From JAAYDI01 sp052034005 (GTDB lineage: Bacteria > Planctomycetota > Planctomycetia > Pirellulales > Pirellulaceae): DNA of 64,000 nucleotides. Shown here in pieces: positions 48,859 through 58,485 of this stretch. Numbering within the stretch: position 1 is the first letter of the stretch; every line of letters begins with the position of its first letter. Made by a program: the position numbers and the translations under genes. The notes under the pieces were generated by a model. That model searched no databases. It had not been told where the DNA came from and saw only the letters and a program-made list of their open reading frames with translations. The stretch is taken from the NCBI GenBank assembly GCA_052034005.1, contig JBPOJB010000033.1, forward strand, positions 26,472-90,471, read 5' to 3'.

Positions 48859-51800
48859 ATGTCCATGGACGTTGAGCGTGTCGTACGCTTTCTCGATCAG
48901 CCGGACGATGCTGCGCGGTGGTTCGCGACACTCGGGCTGGAAGACCCGCCACACGCCTGCCGGAACCTGGAAGGGATCGCCCGGTCCGGCCTGACACTCG
49001 ATCTGCTCGCCGTCGTCTGCCGGCAACTCGCGCGGCACCTGCCGCGCATCAGCGACCCGGACCGCGCCGTGAACAATCTGGACCGGTTTGTCGCGGCGGC
49101 CCGCAACCCGCTGGCCTTGGGCTCGCTGTTCGAGCGGGACGCGGAGTCGCTCCCGACCCTGCTGCAGATCTTCTCCACCAGCCAGTTCCTGTCCGACTGG
49201 CTGGTCCGCGACCCGGAAGCGTTCGATCTGCTGCGCTTGACCGAGGGTCAGCCGGTGGCGCGCGAGGCCTTGCGGGATGACATCTGCAGCAGCGTGGCGA
49301 GCGTGGACGACGAGCGGGTGGTCACGCGGATCCTGAGCGGGTTGCGGCACCGGGAGATGCTGCGGATCGCCTACGGGGACATCGTGCGCGGCCAGGCGCT
49401 GGAGACCGTGACGACCCAACTGTCCTATCTGGCGGACGCCATCATTGAGGCCGCGGTCCGGTCCGCCTGGCGTTTCCAGCAGCAGACGCGGGGCTTGCCC
49501 CGACTGGGCGACGGCCAGCGCGCCCGGTTCGCCGTCCTCGCCCTGGGCAAGCTCGGCGGCGTCGAGCTGAACTACTCGAGCGACATCGACCTGATCTTCG
49601 TGAGCGACGGCCACGGCAAGACGGATGGGCCGCGGTCGGTGAGCAACGTGGAGTTCTTCGACCGGCTGGCCAAGCAGATCGTCCGACTGCTGACCGAGCC
49701 GACGCCTCTGGGCACCGCCTACCGTGTGGATCTGCGCCTGCGGCCGGCCGGCCGCCAAGGCCCGGCCGTCCTGGACTGGGAGGGCGTCTTGCGCTACTAC
49801 GACCTTTCCGGACGTACCTGGGAGCGCCAGGCGTTCGTCAAGGCACGCGCCGTGGCGGGCGACCAGGACCTGGGCGAGTTCGTGTTGGAGCGGTTGCAGC
49901 CGTGGATCTACCGCCGGTATCTGAGCGCGGCCGACATCGCCGGCATCCGAGCGCTCAAGCGCCGCATCGAGAGCCGCGCGCACCTGGCGGGAAGCGACGC
50001 GCGCAACGTGAAGACCGGCCATGGGGGCATCCGTGACATCGAGTTCTGCATCCAGTTCCTCCAGCTGCTCAACGGCGGCGACCTGGCGGAAATCCGCACG
50101 GGCAACACACTCCAGGCCTTGGCCCAATTGGAACGCGTGGGCTGCCTGACCATCCAGGAGCGCCAGATCCTCGAGGAGAACTACCGCCTCTTGAGAAAAG
50201 TCGAGCATCGCCTGCAGATCATGTTCGACCTGCGGACCCATACGCTTCCCGAGAGCGATCGGGAGCTGCGGCGGCTCGCCATCCGCGCCGGCTATGCGGA
50301 TCGCAACGGCCGCTCGGCGCTCGACCAGTTCAAAGAGGACTTGCGCGAGAACGCCCGGCTGAACCGCCGGATCCTGGACCACCTGCTGCACGACGCCTTT
50401 CCGGCAGACCCGGCCGCCGCGCCCGAGACCGACCTGGTCTTGGACCCGTCCCCCAGCCCCGAATCGATCCGGGCCTGCCTGGAACGGTACCATTTCCGCG
50501 ACGTGGCGGGCGCTTATGACAACCTGATGGCACTATCGCGCGAGCGCGCGCCCTTCCTGTCCACGCGCCGCTGCCGGCACTTCCTGGCCTCCATCGCCCC
50601 CCGCCTGCTCAAGGCGGTGGCGGAGACGCCCGACCCGGACTCCACGCTGGTCAACCTGGGCCAGGTGAGCGACTCGCTGGGGGGCAAGGGCGTGCTGTGG
50701 GAGTTGTTCAGCTTCAACCCGCCCTCGCTCCGGCTCTACGTCCGGCTGTGCGCCTCCAGCCCCTACCTGTCGGGCATCCTGACCAGCAATCCGGGAATGA
50801 TCGACGAGCTGATGGATTCGCTGATGCTCGACAAGCTGCCCACATACGAGTTGCTGGCGGCGGCCTTGCGCGAACTGTGCCGGGGCGCGGAGGATCTTGA
50901 TCCGATCCTGCACAGCTTCAAGAACTGTCAGCACTTGCGCGTGGGCGTGCGCGACATCCTGGGGAAAGAGGACCTGCACGCCACCCACCGCGCCCTGTCG
51001 GACATCGCGGAAGTCTGCCTCCAGGAGATTGCCCGGCGGGAGTTCGACAGCCTGGTCGAGAAACTCGGACGACCCGGCGTCAAAGGCGAGGATGGCGAGC
51101 GGTCGGAATGCGGCTGGGCGATTGTGGCCCTGGGAAAGCTCGGCGGACGCGAACCGAATTACCACAGCGATCTCGACCTCCTGTTCCTCTTCGACGCTGA
51201 CGGCCAGACCGAACATGAACGCCGCAATCGGCGGAACGACGTCACGAGCAACCAGCATTTCTTCAGCCAGTTCGGGCAACGGATCATCAAGCTGGTGACC
51301 CATATCGGATCGCATGGCCGTCTTTACGAGATCGATCCGCGCCTGCGGCCGACCGGCAAGAGCGGCTCGCTCGCCGTGTCGCTGGAGGAACTGGCGCGCT
51401 ACTTCGCGGACGGCCGCGGACAGCTCTGGGAACGCCAGTCCCTGTGCAAGGCCCGCCCCATCTGCGGATCAGCCAGCGGATGCCGACGCGCCATGGACCT
51501 GATCCGCCGCATCATCCTCGACTACGACTGGACACCGGCCAGCGCCGAGGAGATCCGCCAGATGCGGATCCGCATGCAGCAGTCCGCGTCCGACCGGAAC
51601 CTCAAGCGAGGCGTCGGCGGCACCGTGGACGTGGAGTTCATCGTCCAGATGCTGCAACTCCGATCCGCGAACCAGCACCCGGAGATCCTCCTGCCGGGCA
51701 CGCTCGATGCGATCGATGCCTTGCGCCGCGCCGCCCTGCTCCAAGCTGACGATGCGCAACAACTGAGCCGCTCCTACCGGTTCCTGCGCAGCATCGAATC

Positions 51801-51993
51801 CGCGCTGCGCTTGATGAACACCACGGCGCGGCATGACCTGCCCGAGGACGAGCGGGAACTGCACCGACTCGCATTCCTCATCGGCTGCCAGAACGCTCAA
51901 CAGCTCGTCGACGACTGCCGCCGACATCGGCAGCTCAACCGCGATTGCTTCCACCGACTGTTCGATGCCGCGTCCCGCAACCCGCCCGCCTGA
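48859..51993 (+). CDS. glnE: Glutamine synthetase adenylyltransferase/deadenylyltransferase
   Basis: A 1044-residue bifunctional GlnE with two nucleotidyltransferase domains. The first is near residue 230 (LGKLGGVELNYSSDIDL), the second near 760 (LGKLGGREPNYHSDLDL); each has the Gly-x-Gly and Asp-x-Asp metal site, and each is followed by a helical domain. It adjusts glutamine synthetase activity to nitrogen status by adding or removing AMP. Start ATG 48859, 110 bases after the sigma gene. The convergent gene encodes PII, its known regulator in other bacteria. Confidence 0.95.
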   Translation: MSMDVERVVRFLDQPDDAARWFATLGLEDPPHACRNLEGIARSGLTLDLLAVVCRQLARHLPRISDPDRAVNNLDRFVAAARNPLALGSLFERDAESLPTLLQIFSTSQFLSDWLVRDPEAFDLLRLTEGQPVAREALRDDICSSVASVDDERVVTRILSGLRHREMLRIAYGDIVRGQALETVTTQLSYLADAIIEAAVRSAWRFQQQTRGLPRLGDGQRARFAVLALGKLGGVELNYSSDIDLIFVSDGHGKTDGPRSVSNVEFFDRLAKQIVRLLTEPTPLGTAYRVDLRLRPAGRQGPAVLDWEGVLRYYDLSGRTWERQAFVKARAVAGDQDLGEFVLERLQPWIYRRYLSAADIAGIRALKRRIESRAHLAGSDARNVKTGHGGIRDIEFCIQFLQLLNGGDLAEIRTGNTLQALAQLERVGCLTIQERQILEENYRLLRKVEHRLQIMFDLRTHTLPESDRELRRLAIRAGYADRNGRSALDQFKEDLRENARLNRRILDHLLHDAFPADPAAAPETDLVLDPSPSPESIRACLERYHFRDVAGAYDNLMALSRERAPFLSTRRCRHFLASIAPRLLKAVAETPDPDSTLVNLGQVSDSLGGKGVLWELFSFNPPSLRLYVRLCASSPYLSGILTSNPGMIDELMDSLMLDKLPTYELLAAALRELCRGAEDLDPILHSFKNCQHLRVGVRDILGKEDLHATHRALSDIAEVCLQEIARREFDSLVEKLGRPGVKGEDGERSECGWAIVALGKLGGREPNYHSDLDLLFLFDADGQTEHERRNRRNDVTSNQHFFSQFGQRIIKLVTHIGSHGRLYEIDPRLRPTGKSGSLAVSLEELARYFADGRGQLWERQSLCKARPICGSASGCRRAMDLIRRIILDYDWTPASAEEIRQMRIRMQQSASDRNLKRGVGGTVDVEFIVQMLQLRSANQHPEILLPGTLDAIDALRRAALLQADDAQQLSRSYRFLRSIESALRLMNTTARHDLPEDERELHRLAFLIGCQNAQQLVDDCRRHRQLNRDCFHRLFDAASRNPPA

Positions 51994-52052
51994 CGACCCC
52001 GCGCGCGACTCCCGGCCGGTCGATCGCCGGGCGACACCAGCCGTCACCGCCC

Positions 52053-52385
52053 CTACGGGCCCTGGCCGGTCGCAATGTCGATCGTCTCGCACTGGTGGAC
52101 CGCGAGCACGAAGATCTTCCCGTCGCCCATCCGGCCGGTGCGCGCAATGTCCACAATCCGGCGGATCATCTCGTCGGCCCGCGCGTCGTCCACCCACAGG
52201 GAGATCTCCACTTTGGGGAGAAACGCCAGCGAGTATTCGCTGTCGCCGTACTGGTCCAGGTAGCTCTTCTGGCGCCCGAACCCCTTCACCTCGCGCACGG
52301 CCAGCGCCTCCAAGGGGGCGCGCCGGAGCCCCTCGAGCACTTTCTCGGCGAGAAACGGCTTGACGATCGCGATGACCTGCTTCAC
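52053..52385 (-). CDS. glnB: Nitrogen regulatory protein P-II
   Basis: A 110-residue PII trimer subunit: KQVIAIVKP start, EVKGFGRQK, a T-loop with Tyr46 and Tyr51 (DQYGDSEY), FLPKVEI, and RTGRMGDGKIFV in the C-terminal ATP-binding part. Tyr51, the uridylylation site in proteobacteria, is present. The protein senses 2-oxoglutarate and ATP/ADP and controls nitrogen targets, which may include the GlnE encoded by the convergent gene 60 bases away. The GTG at 52385 gives the family's N-terminus. No ammonium transporter is adjacent, so glnB versus glnK is open. Confidence 0.93.
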   Translation of the reverse strand: MKQVIAIVKPFLAEKVLEGLRRAPLEALAVREVKGFGRQKSYLDQYGDSEYSLAFLPKVEISLWVDDARADEMIRRIVDIARTGRMGDGKIFVLAVHQCETIDIATGQGP

Positions 52386-52543
52386 AGTACTCCATCCGGG
52401 AACGGACCGGGTAGCAGACGGCCTTATCGTATCAGGGCGCCGGCCGGCAAACCAGCCGGCGCGCGTCTTTACGGGCCGTGCGCTTTCTGGCACGATATCC
52501 GGCAGCTATCTACCACCTGGCGGCCAGCAAGCGGATTCGTACG

Positions 52544-52801
52544 GTGAACTACTCCAAGCACCAACAGAACATCATCCGGAACTACTACCAGAACCGTGAC
52601 GCGATCGCCTTGCAGCGGGCCCAGGAACTGGTGACCGAGCTGTACCTGGCGGAGGGCAAGAAGCGCCGGCGGCATTGGGAGCAGTTGCGTCTGCATCTGA
52701 GCAAGCTGGGATTGAAGCAGTCGCAGATCGACCACCTCGTGACGCAGGACAAGCCGGAACTGGTCGCTGCGATCGTGCAGAAACTCATGGAGAAGTCCTA
52801 G
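52544..52801 (+). CDS. Small conserved planctomycete protein, function unknown
   Basis: An 85-residue, basic, helical protein starting NYSKHQQNIIRNYYQNRD and continuing AIALQRAQELVTELYLAEGKK. I recognise this N-terminus as a recurrent planctomycete hypothetical protein but know no function. The GTG at 52544 is chosen from that conserved start; a GTG at 52478 in the same frame is possible. No good ribosome-binding site. No close operon partner; the M48 gene follows after 63 bases. Confidence 0.7.
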   Translation: MNYSKHQQNIIRNYYQNRDAIALQRAQELVTELYLAEGKKRRRHWEQLRLHLSKLGLKQSQIDHLVTQDKPELVAAIVQKLMEKS

Positions 52802-52864
52802 TCCCGGGACGGAGTCCGTCCCGACGACACGGCACGGGGAGCGACCCGCGCGGATGAACGACCA

Positions 52865-54058
52865 ATGCAATGCGAGAACTGCTGTGACAACACCTCCCAG
52901 GATGCGGACGGGGCGGATCGTCCGGACGCCCCTCAGGCGGGACTGACCGGGGACCAGCTTGCCGAAGCCAAGCAGTACGGCCGACGGGAACTGGCCTGCA
53001 CGCTGCTGGACATGGTCATCGACCTGGTCTTCCTGGGCGTGATGGCGTTCTGGGGTGCGCTGGCGCTGGACCGCTGGCTGTGTCGATCCGCGATGCTTGC
53101 GCAGGGGGCGGTGTTGCGGTTGGCCTGCCTGTTCCTCCTGATCACGGCCCTGCACTACGCCTGCTCGTTCCCCTTGTCGTTCTACAGCGGGTTCATTCTC
53201 GAGCATCGGTTCCACCTGAGTCGGCAGAGCCTGGGGCGCTGGCTGCGGCGATACGCGCTGCAGAGCCTGCTTGTGGTGTCCTTCGGGCTGCTGGTCGTGG
53301 AGGGGCTGTTCCTGATCATCTGGCGGGCCCAATCCTGGTGGTGGTTCGCGGCCGCCCTGGCAGCGTTCGCGGTCACGGTCCTGGCGGGCCAACTGGTGCC
53401 CGTCCTGATCCTGCCGCTGTTCTACAAGATCGAGCGGTTGGACGATGATGAGTTGCGGGGTCGACTCGAGCGGCTGACGCGCGGCACGTCGCTGAGCCTT
53501 GAAGGCGTGTACCGGATGAGGCTCAGCACGGAGACCACCAAGGCGAACGCGCTGCTGGCCGGGTTGGGGCGCACCCGGCGCGTGATCCTGGGTGACACGC
53601 TGCTCGACCGCTTCAGCCCGCGCGAAATCGAAGTCGTGTTCGCCCACGAAGTCGGCCATCACGTGTACCATCACATGGCCAAGCTGCTCTTGCTCGGGTT
53701 CGTGTACACCGTCGCCAGTTTCTTCGTCTGCGACATGGCCCTGGTCCGCTGGGTCACGGCGGTCGACGGATCGTTTCGCTACGCGGATTGCCCCGTCCAC
53801 GCCCTGGCGCTGCTCATGTTCGTCGTCGCCCTGTTCTCCATGGCGCTCAGCCCGCTGCGCAACACGCTCAGCCGGCGCTTCGAGACGGCCTGTGACCGCT
53901 ATGCGTTGCGCGCCACGGGCGATGCCGAGGCCTACCGATCGGCGTTCACCAAGCTGGCCCGGATCAACAAGGCCGACCCCGACCCGCATCCGCTGGAAGT
54001 CTTCCTGCTGCACGACCACCCGCCCATGGCCGCGCGCCTGGCCATCGCACGGGAGTAG
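52865..54058 (+). CDS. M48 family metalloprotease (CAAX protease-like)
   Basis: A 397-residue multi-pass membrane zinc protease of the Ste24/HtpX clan. The zinc site is His261-Glu262 and His265 in AHEVGHHVYHH, and the third ligand is in FETACDRYAL. Membrane helices lie at about 45-65, 75-95, 125-150, 155-180, 275-300 and 310-330. The N-terminal 30 residues are Cys/Asp-rich and soluble. The length and the LPLFYKIERL region are closest to CAAX prenyl protease 1. Bacterial substrates are unknown; quality control of membrane proteins is plausible. ATG at 52865 without a clear site. Confidence 0.9.
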   Translation: MQCENCCDNTSQDADGADRPDAPQAGLTGDQLAEAKQYGRRELACTLLDMVIDLVFLGVMAFWGALALDRWLCRSAMLAQGAVLRLACLFLLITALHYACSFPLSFYSGFILEHRFHLSRQSLGRWLRRYALQSLLVVSFGLLVVEGLFLIIWRAQSWWWFAAALAAFAVTVLAGQLVPVLILPLFYKIERLDDDELRGRLERLTRGTSLSLEGVYRMRLSTETTKANALLAGLGRTRRVILGDTLLDRFSPREIEVVFAHEVGHHVYHHMAKLLLLGFVYTVASFFVCDMALVRWVTAVDGSFRYADCPVHALALLMFVVALFSMALSPLRNTLSRRFETACDRYALRATGDAEAYRSAFTKLARINKADPDPHPLEVFLLHDHPPMAARLAIARE

Positions 54059-54079
54059 ACCCCAGCCGCCGGCCCGGGC

Positions 54080-55210
54080 CTACAGCCGCACGACGCAGTT
54101 GCCGCCGACGCGGCGGACCAGGTGGCGGATCTCGAGCACGCTGATGGTGGCCAGGACGCGCGGGACGGGCAGGCGGGTGACACGGACCACGTGGTCCAGG
54201 TTGGTGGGCTCGGTGGCGATCGCGTCCAGCACCCGGCGTTCCTGCTCGTTGAGCTGCAGTTCGGCGGGGTGCCGAAGTGTGCGGCCGTCCTCGCGCTGCA
54301 TCGGCTCGAACAGTGGGCCCAATTCCTCGAGCACGTCTTCGACTTGTTCCACCAGCTTCGCGCCGTCGCGGATCAGGTGATGGCAGCCGCGCGACATGCG
54401 GCTGTCGGCCGGACCGGGTACGGCGAAGACTTCGCGCCCCTGCTCGGCGGCGTGCGACGCGGAAATCAATGCGCCGCTGCGTTCGGCAGCCTCGACAACC
54501 AGCACGCCCAACGACAGGCCGGTGATGAGCCGATTGCGCTGCGGGAAAGTGCCGCTCATCGGCTGCTGGAGCGGCGGCAACTCGCTCAGCACCATCCCCT
54601 GCCGGCAAATGGAGTCGGTCAGCGGCCCATGTTCGGGCGGGTAGACGTTCAGGACCCCGCTGCCCAGCACGGCGATCGTGCGGCCGCCGGCCTCCAACGC
54701 GCCACGGTGGGCCGCCGCGTCGATCCCCCGCGCCAGCCCGCTGACGATCGTCAGGCCGGCCCGCGCCAAGCCGGCGGCCAGTCGCTCCGCCTGCCGCAGT
54801 CCGTAGCGGGTCGCATGCCGGGTCCCGACGATGGCCAGGGCCAGGCGATCCTGCGGCTGGGCGTCGCCGCGCCGGAACAGCACGCCGGGCGGGTCCGGGA
54901 TCTCGCGCAGCAGACCGGGATACCGCGGGTCCGCCTCCGTGATGATGTCGATGCCATGCCGGGTACAGAGTTCGATCTCCCGGTCGATGTCGATCTCGTG
55001 CGCGCGGCGAATGCGGTCGCACAGACGCGGTCCGATGCCGGGCACCAGCCGCAGTTGGTCGGCCGGCGCCGCGAGCACCGCGGCGCAGGCGCCGAACCGG
55101 TCGAGCAGTGCACGGCGTGTCCGAGGGCCGACGCCGGGAACCAGGCATAGACGCAGCGTGTCGCGCAGGGAATCCGCTTCCCTGGACGCGAAAGGGAGTG
55201 GCGAATCCAC
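54080..55210 (-). CDS. dprA: DNA-processing protein DprA
   Basis: A 376-residue DprA/Smf. Helix-hairpin-helix-like N-terminus (CLVPGVGPRTRRALL and LRLVPGIGPRLCDRIR), the Rossmann-like ssDNA-binding domain with IVGTRHATRYG, SGLARGIDAAAHRGAL, FPQRNRLITGLS and SGALISASHAAEQGREVFAVPG, and a C-terminal winged-helix DML1-like domain. It protects incoming single strands and loads RecA in natural transformation. GTG start. Convergent with the M48 gene, 21 bases apart. Confidence 0.95.
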   Translation of the reverse strand: MDSPLPFASREADSLRDTLRLCLVPGVGPRTRRALLDRFGACAAVLAAPADQLRLVPGIGPRLCDRIRRAHEIDIDREIELCTRHGIDIITEADPRYPGLLREIPDPPGVLFRRGDAQPQDRLALAIVGTRHATRYGLRQAERLAAGLARAGLTIVSGLARGIDAAAHRGALEAGGRTIAVLGSGVLNVYPPEHGPLTDSICRQGMVLSELPPLQQPMSGTFPQRNRLITGLSLGVLVVEAAERSGALISASHAAEQGREVFAVPGPADSRMSRGCHHLIRDGAKLVEQVEDVLEELGPLFEPMQREDGRTLRHPAELQLNEQERRVLDAIATEPTNLDHVVRVTRLPVPRVLATISVLEIRHLVRRVGGNCVVRL

Positions 55211-55343
55211 GGGATGATCCAGTCGCAGCGAGAAGGAACTCAGGTCCAGTACAAGGCTCGCCGGTGCACCGCCCAGCGCGTTACACCGCGCGAGCTCACG
55301 TGATCGACCTGCCCGTGAACCGCGATTTGCAATCAGTCAACCG

Positions 55344-56012
55344 TTATTCTACCGGCGTGGACGGACTGGTGGGAGGTCTCCTGACGAACCCCACGGTCAA
55401 CGCCATTTGGATCAGCTCGGCAAGCGACTCCGCGCCCATCTTCTTCATCACTTTGGCACGCCGCAATTCGACCGTCCGCAACCCGATGTCCAGATCGCGC
55501 GCAATGAGCTTGTTGGGAGTCCCCTCCAGGATCTTGCTCAACACCGCCTGCTCGTCGTCCGTCAGCGTGCCCAGTCGCTGCTCGATCGTCTGGTTGCGGA
55601 TGCGCTGGTCGCGCGCTGCGCGGCTCCGCTCCAACGCCGCCACAATGGTATTCCACAGGTCAGCCGGTGGGCAGGGTTTGGTCAGGAAGTTGACCGCGCC
55701 GGCCTGCATCGCCCGGACTGCCGCGGGCACGTCGGCATACCCGGTGATCACAATCACCGGCAACGGGATGCCGCGGCGGACCAACTCGTCCTGCAAGGTC
55801 AGGCCATCCATCCCCCGCATGCGGATATCCAACACCAGGCAGCCGTAGAGGTCGGGGGTGGCGACGGCCAGGAACTCTTCGGCCGAGCTGAACTCCTGAG
55901 CTTGCAGGCCGTGCGATTGCACTAACGCCAGAACCAACTCGCGCGCCCCGGGATCGTCGTCCACGATGTAGACCACCGTGTCTGCGTAGGCGTCGTACGT
56001 TTGGAGTGACAC
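55344..56012 (-). CDS. FixJ/NarL-type response regulator
   Basis: A 222-residue transcription regulator. The receiver domain (about 10-130) has Asp18-Asp20, phosphoacceptor Asp62 (LVLDIRMRGMDG), VIVITGYAD and FLTKPC. The C-terminal LuxR-type helix-turn-helix (about 150-210) reads LTDDEQAVLSKILEGTPNK and IARDLDIGLRTVELRRAKVM, close to FixJ. The GTG at 56012 is chosen because the receiver fold starts soon after; the frame upstream encodes nothing similar. No kinase gene is adjacent, so it may be an orphan. Confidence 0.9.
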   Translation of the reverse strand: MSLQTYDAYADTVVYIVDDDPGARELVLALVQSHGLQAQEFSSAEEFLAVATPDLYGCLVLDIRMRGMDGLTLQDELVRRGIPLPVIVITGYADVPAAVRAMQAGAVNFLTKPCPPADLWNTIVAALERSRAARDQRIRNQTIEQRLGTLTDDEQAVLSKILEGTPNKLIARDLDIGLRTVELRRAKVMKKMGAESLAELIQMALTVGFVRRPPTSPSTPVE

Positions 56013-56216
56013 CGCTCGTGCCTCGTACGGTCTGGAATGCGCACCCTGTGTCCCACAGCCGGAACCTGGGACTCCCGTTCCGGCCGAGTCACTGCGGGAC
56101 AGAATATAACCACGAATCACGCACAAGGGAACCCCGCGCGCGTGTCGAGCGTCCACCCCGATCAGGCGGACTAACGCGCCCGACAAGGCTGCCGCCCGCT
56201 GGGCTCGACGTCGGCG

Positions 56217-57329
56217 TCAATCGTCCAGCGCCTGCTGGATCAGCTGGGGATCGACGTCGTCGAAGAGGTCGACATGTCCCATGCGCACCGGCAGGACGAA
56301 TCGCAGTCGGCCATGCGCCACTTTCTTGTCCTGCCGCATGCATTGCAGCACGGCCTCGGCGTCCACGGGCGGCATGTCGACGGGCAGGCCGAGCGCCTGG
56401 AGCAGGCGGCGTTGCCGCGCGGTGAACTCCCGGTCCACCAGCTGCCGGGACTCCGCCAGGCGGGAGGCACACAACATACCGATCGCCACCGCCTCCCCGT
56501 GCAGCAACTGCTGGTAACCGGTGACGGCCTCCAAGGCATGGCCGAACGTGTGGCCGTAATTGAGGATCGCGCGCCGCCCGGTCTGCTCCCGCTCGTCCTC
56601 CCCGACGACCTGGGCCTTGAGCCGGCAGCAGCGCGCCACTATGTGCCGAAGTGTCTGGTCGTCACGCGTCGCGATCTGCTGCACGTGATCCTCCAGGTAG
56701 GCAAAGAGTTCCGCGTCCAGGATCACGCCGTACTTGACGATTTCGCCCCACCCCGCCACGTATTGGCGGTGCGGCAACGATGAGAGCACATGGGTGTCGA
56801 TAATGACGGCCGACGGCTGCCAGAACGCGCCGATCATGTTCTTGGCCGTGGGCAGGTTGATCGCGACCTTCCCGCCGACGCTGCTGTCCACCTGCGCCAA
56901 CAACGACGTGGGGATCTGGACGAACGCCAGCCCGCGCGCATACGTGGCCGCGATGAAGCCGGCCAGGTCTCCAATCACGCCGCCCCCGACGGCGACGACC
57001 ACCGACTTGCGGTCGGCATTCATCTCGAGTAGCTGCTGCCACAAACGCTCCGCAGTCGCCACGGATTTGCTTGTCTCACCGGCGGCCACCACGAGCAGGT
57101 CGACGGCCACCCCGGCGCTCGACAGGTGGTCGGCCACGCCGGTCGCGTGCGGAGTCTCCACGTTGTCGTCCGTGATTACGATCGCGTGGGTCATGGCCAG
57201 TTCGCGGGCGACCCGTATGGAGGCGGACCCCAGCGTGCGCGAGCCGATCAGGATGTTGTAGCTCCGTTCGCCCAGCTCAACTCGCACCGTATCCGACGCA
57301 TCCGAACGCTCAGGTATGGAATCGAACAT
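56217..57329 (-). CDS. aroB: 3-dehydroquinate synthase
   Basis: A 370-residue AroB, second step of the shikimate pathway (DAHP to 3-dehydroquinate, NAD- and metal-dependent). Motifs: VVAAGETSKS, GGGVIGDLAGFIAATYARG, IPTSLLAQVDSSVGGK, the metal-site AGWGEIVKYG, and ILNYGHTFGHALE with HGEAVAIG. Full length. Start ATG 57329, ten bases downstream of the stop of the small gene at 57339, so it is probably last in an operon with that gene and the rhomboid. Confidence 0.96.
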   Translation of the reverse strand: MFDSIPERSDASDTVRVELGERSYNILIGSRTLGSASIRVARELAMTHAIVITDDNVETPHATGVADHLSSAGVAVDLLVVAAGETSKSVATAERLWQQLLEMNADRKSVVVAVGGGVIGDLAGFIAATYARGLAFVQIPTSLLAQVDSSVGGKVAINLPTAKNMIGAFWQPSAVIIDTHVLSSLPHRQYVAGWGEIVKYGVILDAELFAYLEDHVQQIATRDDQTLRHIVARCCRLKAQVVGEDEREQTGRRAILNYGHTFGHALEAVTGYQQLLHGEAVAIGMLCASRLAESRQLVDREFTARQRRLLQALGLPVDMPPVDAEAVLQCMRQDKKVAHGRLRFVLPVRMGHVDLFDDVDPQLIQQALDD

Positions 57330-57338
57330 GATGCCCTG

Positions 57339-57563
57339 CTAGGAAGAGAGCCGGTCGATGTCTGCCGGGGTCACGGTGATACGGCGGCAGAAACCCGTGT
57401 GGACGCGCACGTATTCCAGCTGCGCGCAGGCGGCCGGATCGGAATGCAACCGCTCCTCCAACGCGGCCCGCCGCGACAACTCGATCTGGGCACAGTCGTC
57501 CGGCCAGACTGTCACAGTCTCCACCACCAGCGCCTCGCGGTACGGATCAAATTTGTCTGCCAC
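57339..57563 (-). CDS. Small conserved planctomycete protein, function unknown
   Basis: A 74-residue acidic protein opening ADKFDPYREALVVETVTVWP. I know this opening from planctomycete hypothetical proteins. It has four Cys/His-poor helices and no membrane segment. The GTG start lies five bases after the rhomboid stop and the gene ends ten bases before aroB, so the three are cotranscribed. No function can be proposed. Confidence 0.72.
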   Translation of the reverse strand: MADKFDPYREALVVETVTVWPDDCAQIELSRRAALEERLHSDPAACAQLEYVRVHTGFCRRITVTPADIDRLSS

Positions 57564-57567
57564 CGGT

Positions 57568-58485
57568 TCAGCCTTTCCAAAGCGTGGGCACGTACGCCAC
57601 CGCCAGACCCACCACCAGGCCCACCACATGCGCGATGTTGGCGATCCGCCCGACCGCGCCGGTCATGCACAGGAACAGCCAGGCCATCAGGATGATCACA
57701 TTCACCTGGGCAATATGGAACCCCGGCTCGCGGCAGTACAGGGCCTTCATCCAGATGTACCCGAACAGGCCGTAGACGACCCCCGACATGCCGCCAAACG
57801 AAGGGCCCCCGCCCCAGCTCGGCGGGCCAACGGCCTGGGCCACGTCGGAGATGACGGCGATCGCCAGGATCAGTCCGCCCAGGCGCACCGTGCCTTTGAG
57901 CGATTCGACGGCTACCGCGAACTGGAAGAACATGAACATGTTGAAGACGATGTGGCGCCAGTCGTAGTGGATGAAGATGGGCGTGATGGTGCGCCACAGC
58001 TGACCCTTGGCCACCGACGCCAAAGGGTTCCCGTTGGCCTGTCGATAATCTTCGTTGGCGCAGAATCGCAGCGCCTCGTTCAGGCGCCAGCCGAAACCCT
58101 CCGTCGCTTGGCCCATGCCGCCGAGCACCGTCACCAGGACCGACAATCCGATCATGGTCATGACCAGGGGGGCGCGGCGCGCCACGGGTTGGCCCCAGCG
58201 GCCACGCATCTCAATCAGGTTCTTCTGCGCCGCGCCGCGTCGCTGCGTCTCCTCGCGCCGGATCGCCTCCGCGTTCCGCTCCACGCCCCGATAGCGGCTG
58301 TCGTCCGGGTCGAGTTTGAATTGGCTCAGCGACTCGCGCGCCTGATCCAGACAGTCTTCGTCCCGGACCCATACCGCCCAGTCGTGGGCATCCGGTTCCG
58401 CGTGCGCGTCGATGCCTTGGGTCACCAGGTACGCCGCAAACCGCTCGGCCGCGCGTTGATCGGGAAGACTGCCAACCTGTCGCAT
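57568..58485 (-). CDS. Rhomboid family intramembrane serine protease (GlpG-like layout)
   Basis: A 305-residue protein. An N-terminal cytoplasmic domain (about 1-95) like that of GlpG, then six membrane helices. Catalytic Ser234 in GGMSGVVYG, His286 in NIAHVVG, and His178 with Asn182 in RHIVFNM. It should cleave transmembrane substrates. Compared with the rhomboid at 17204 it carries the soluble N-terminal domain and lacks the basic C-terminal tail. AGGA precedes the ATG. Confidence 0.92.
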   Translation of the reverse strand: MRQVGSLPDQRAAERFAAYLVTQGIDAHAEPDAHDWAVWVRDEDCLDQARESLSQFKLDPDDSRYRGVERNAEAIRREETQRRGAAQKNLIEMRGRWGQPVARRAPLVMTMIGLSVLVTVLGGMGQATEGFGWRLNEALRFCANEDYRQANGNPLASVAKGQLWRTITPIFIHYDWRHIVFNMFMFFQFAVAVESLKGTVRLGGLILAIAVISDVAQAVGPPSWGGGPSFGGMSGVVYGLFGYIWMKALYCREPGFHIAQVNVIILMAWLFLCMTGAVGRIANIAHVVGLVVGLAVAYVPTLWKG

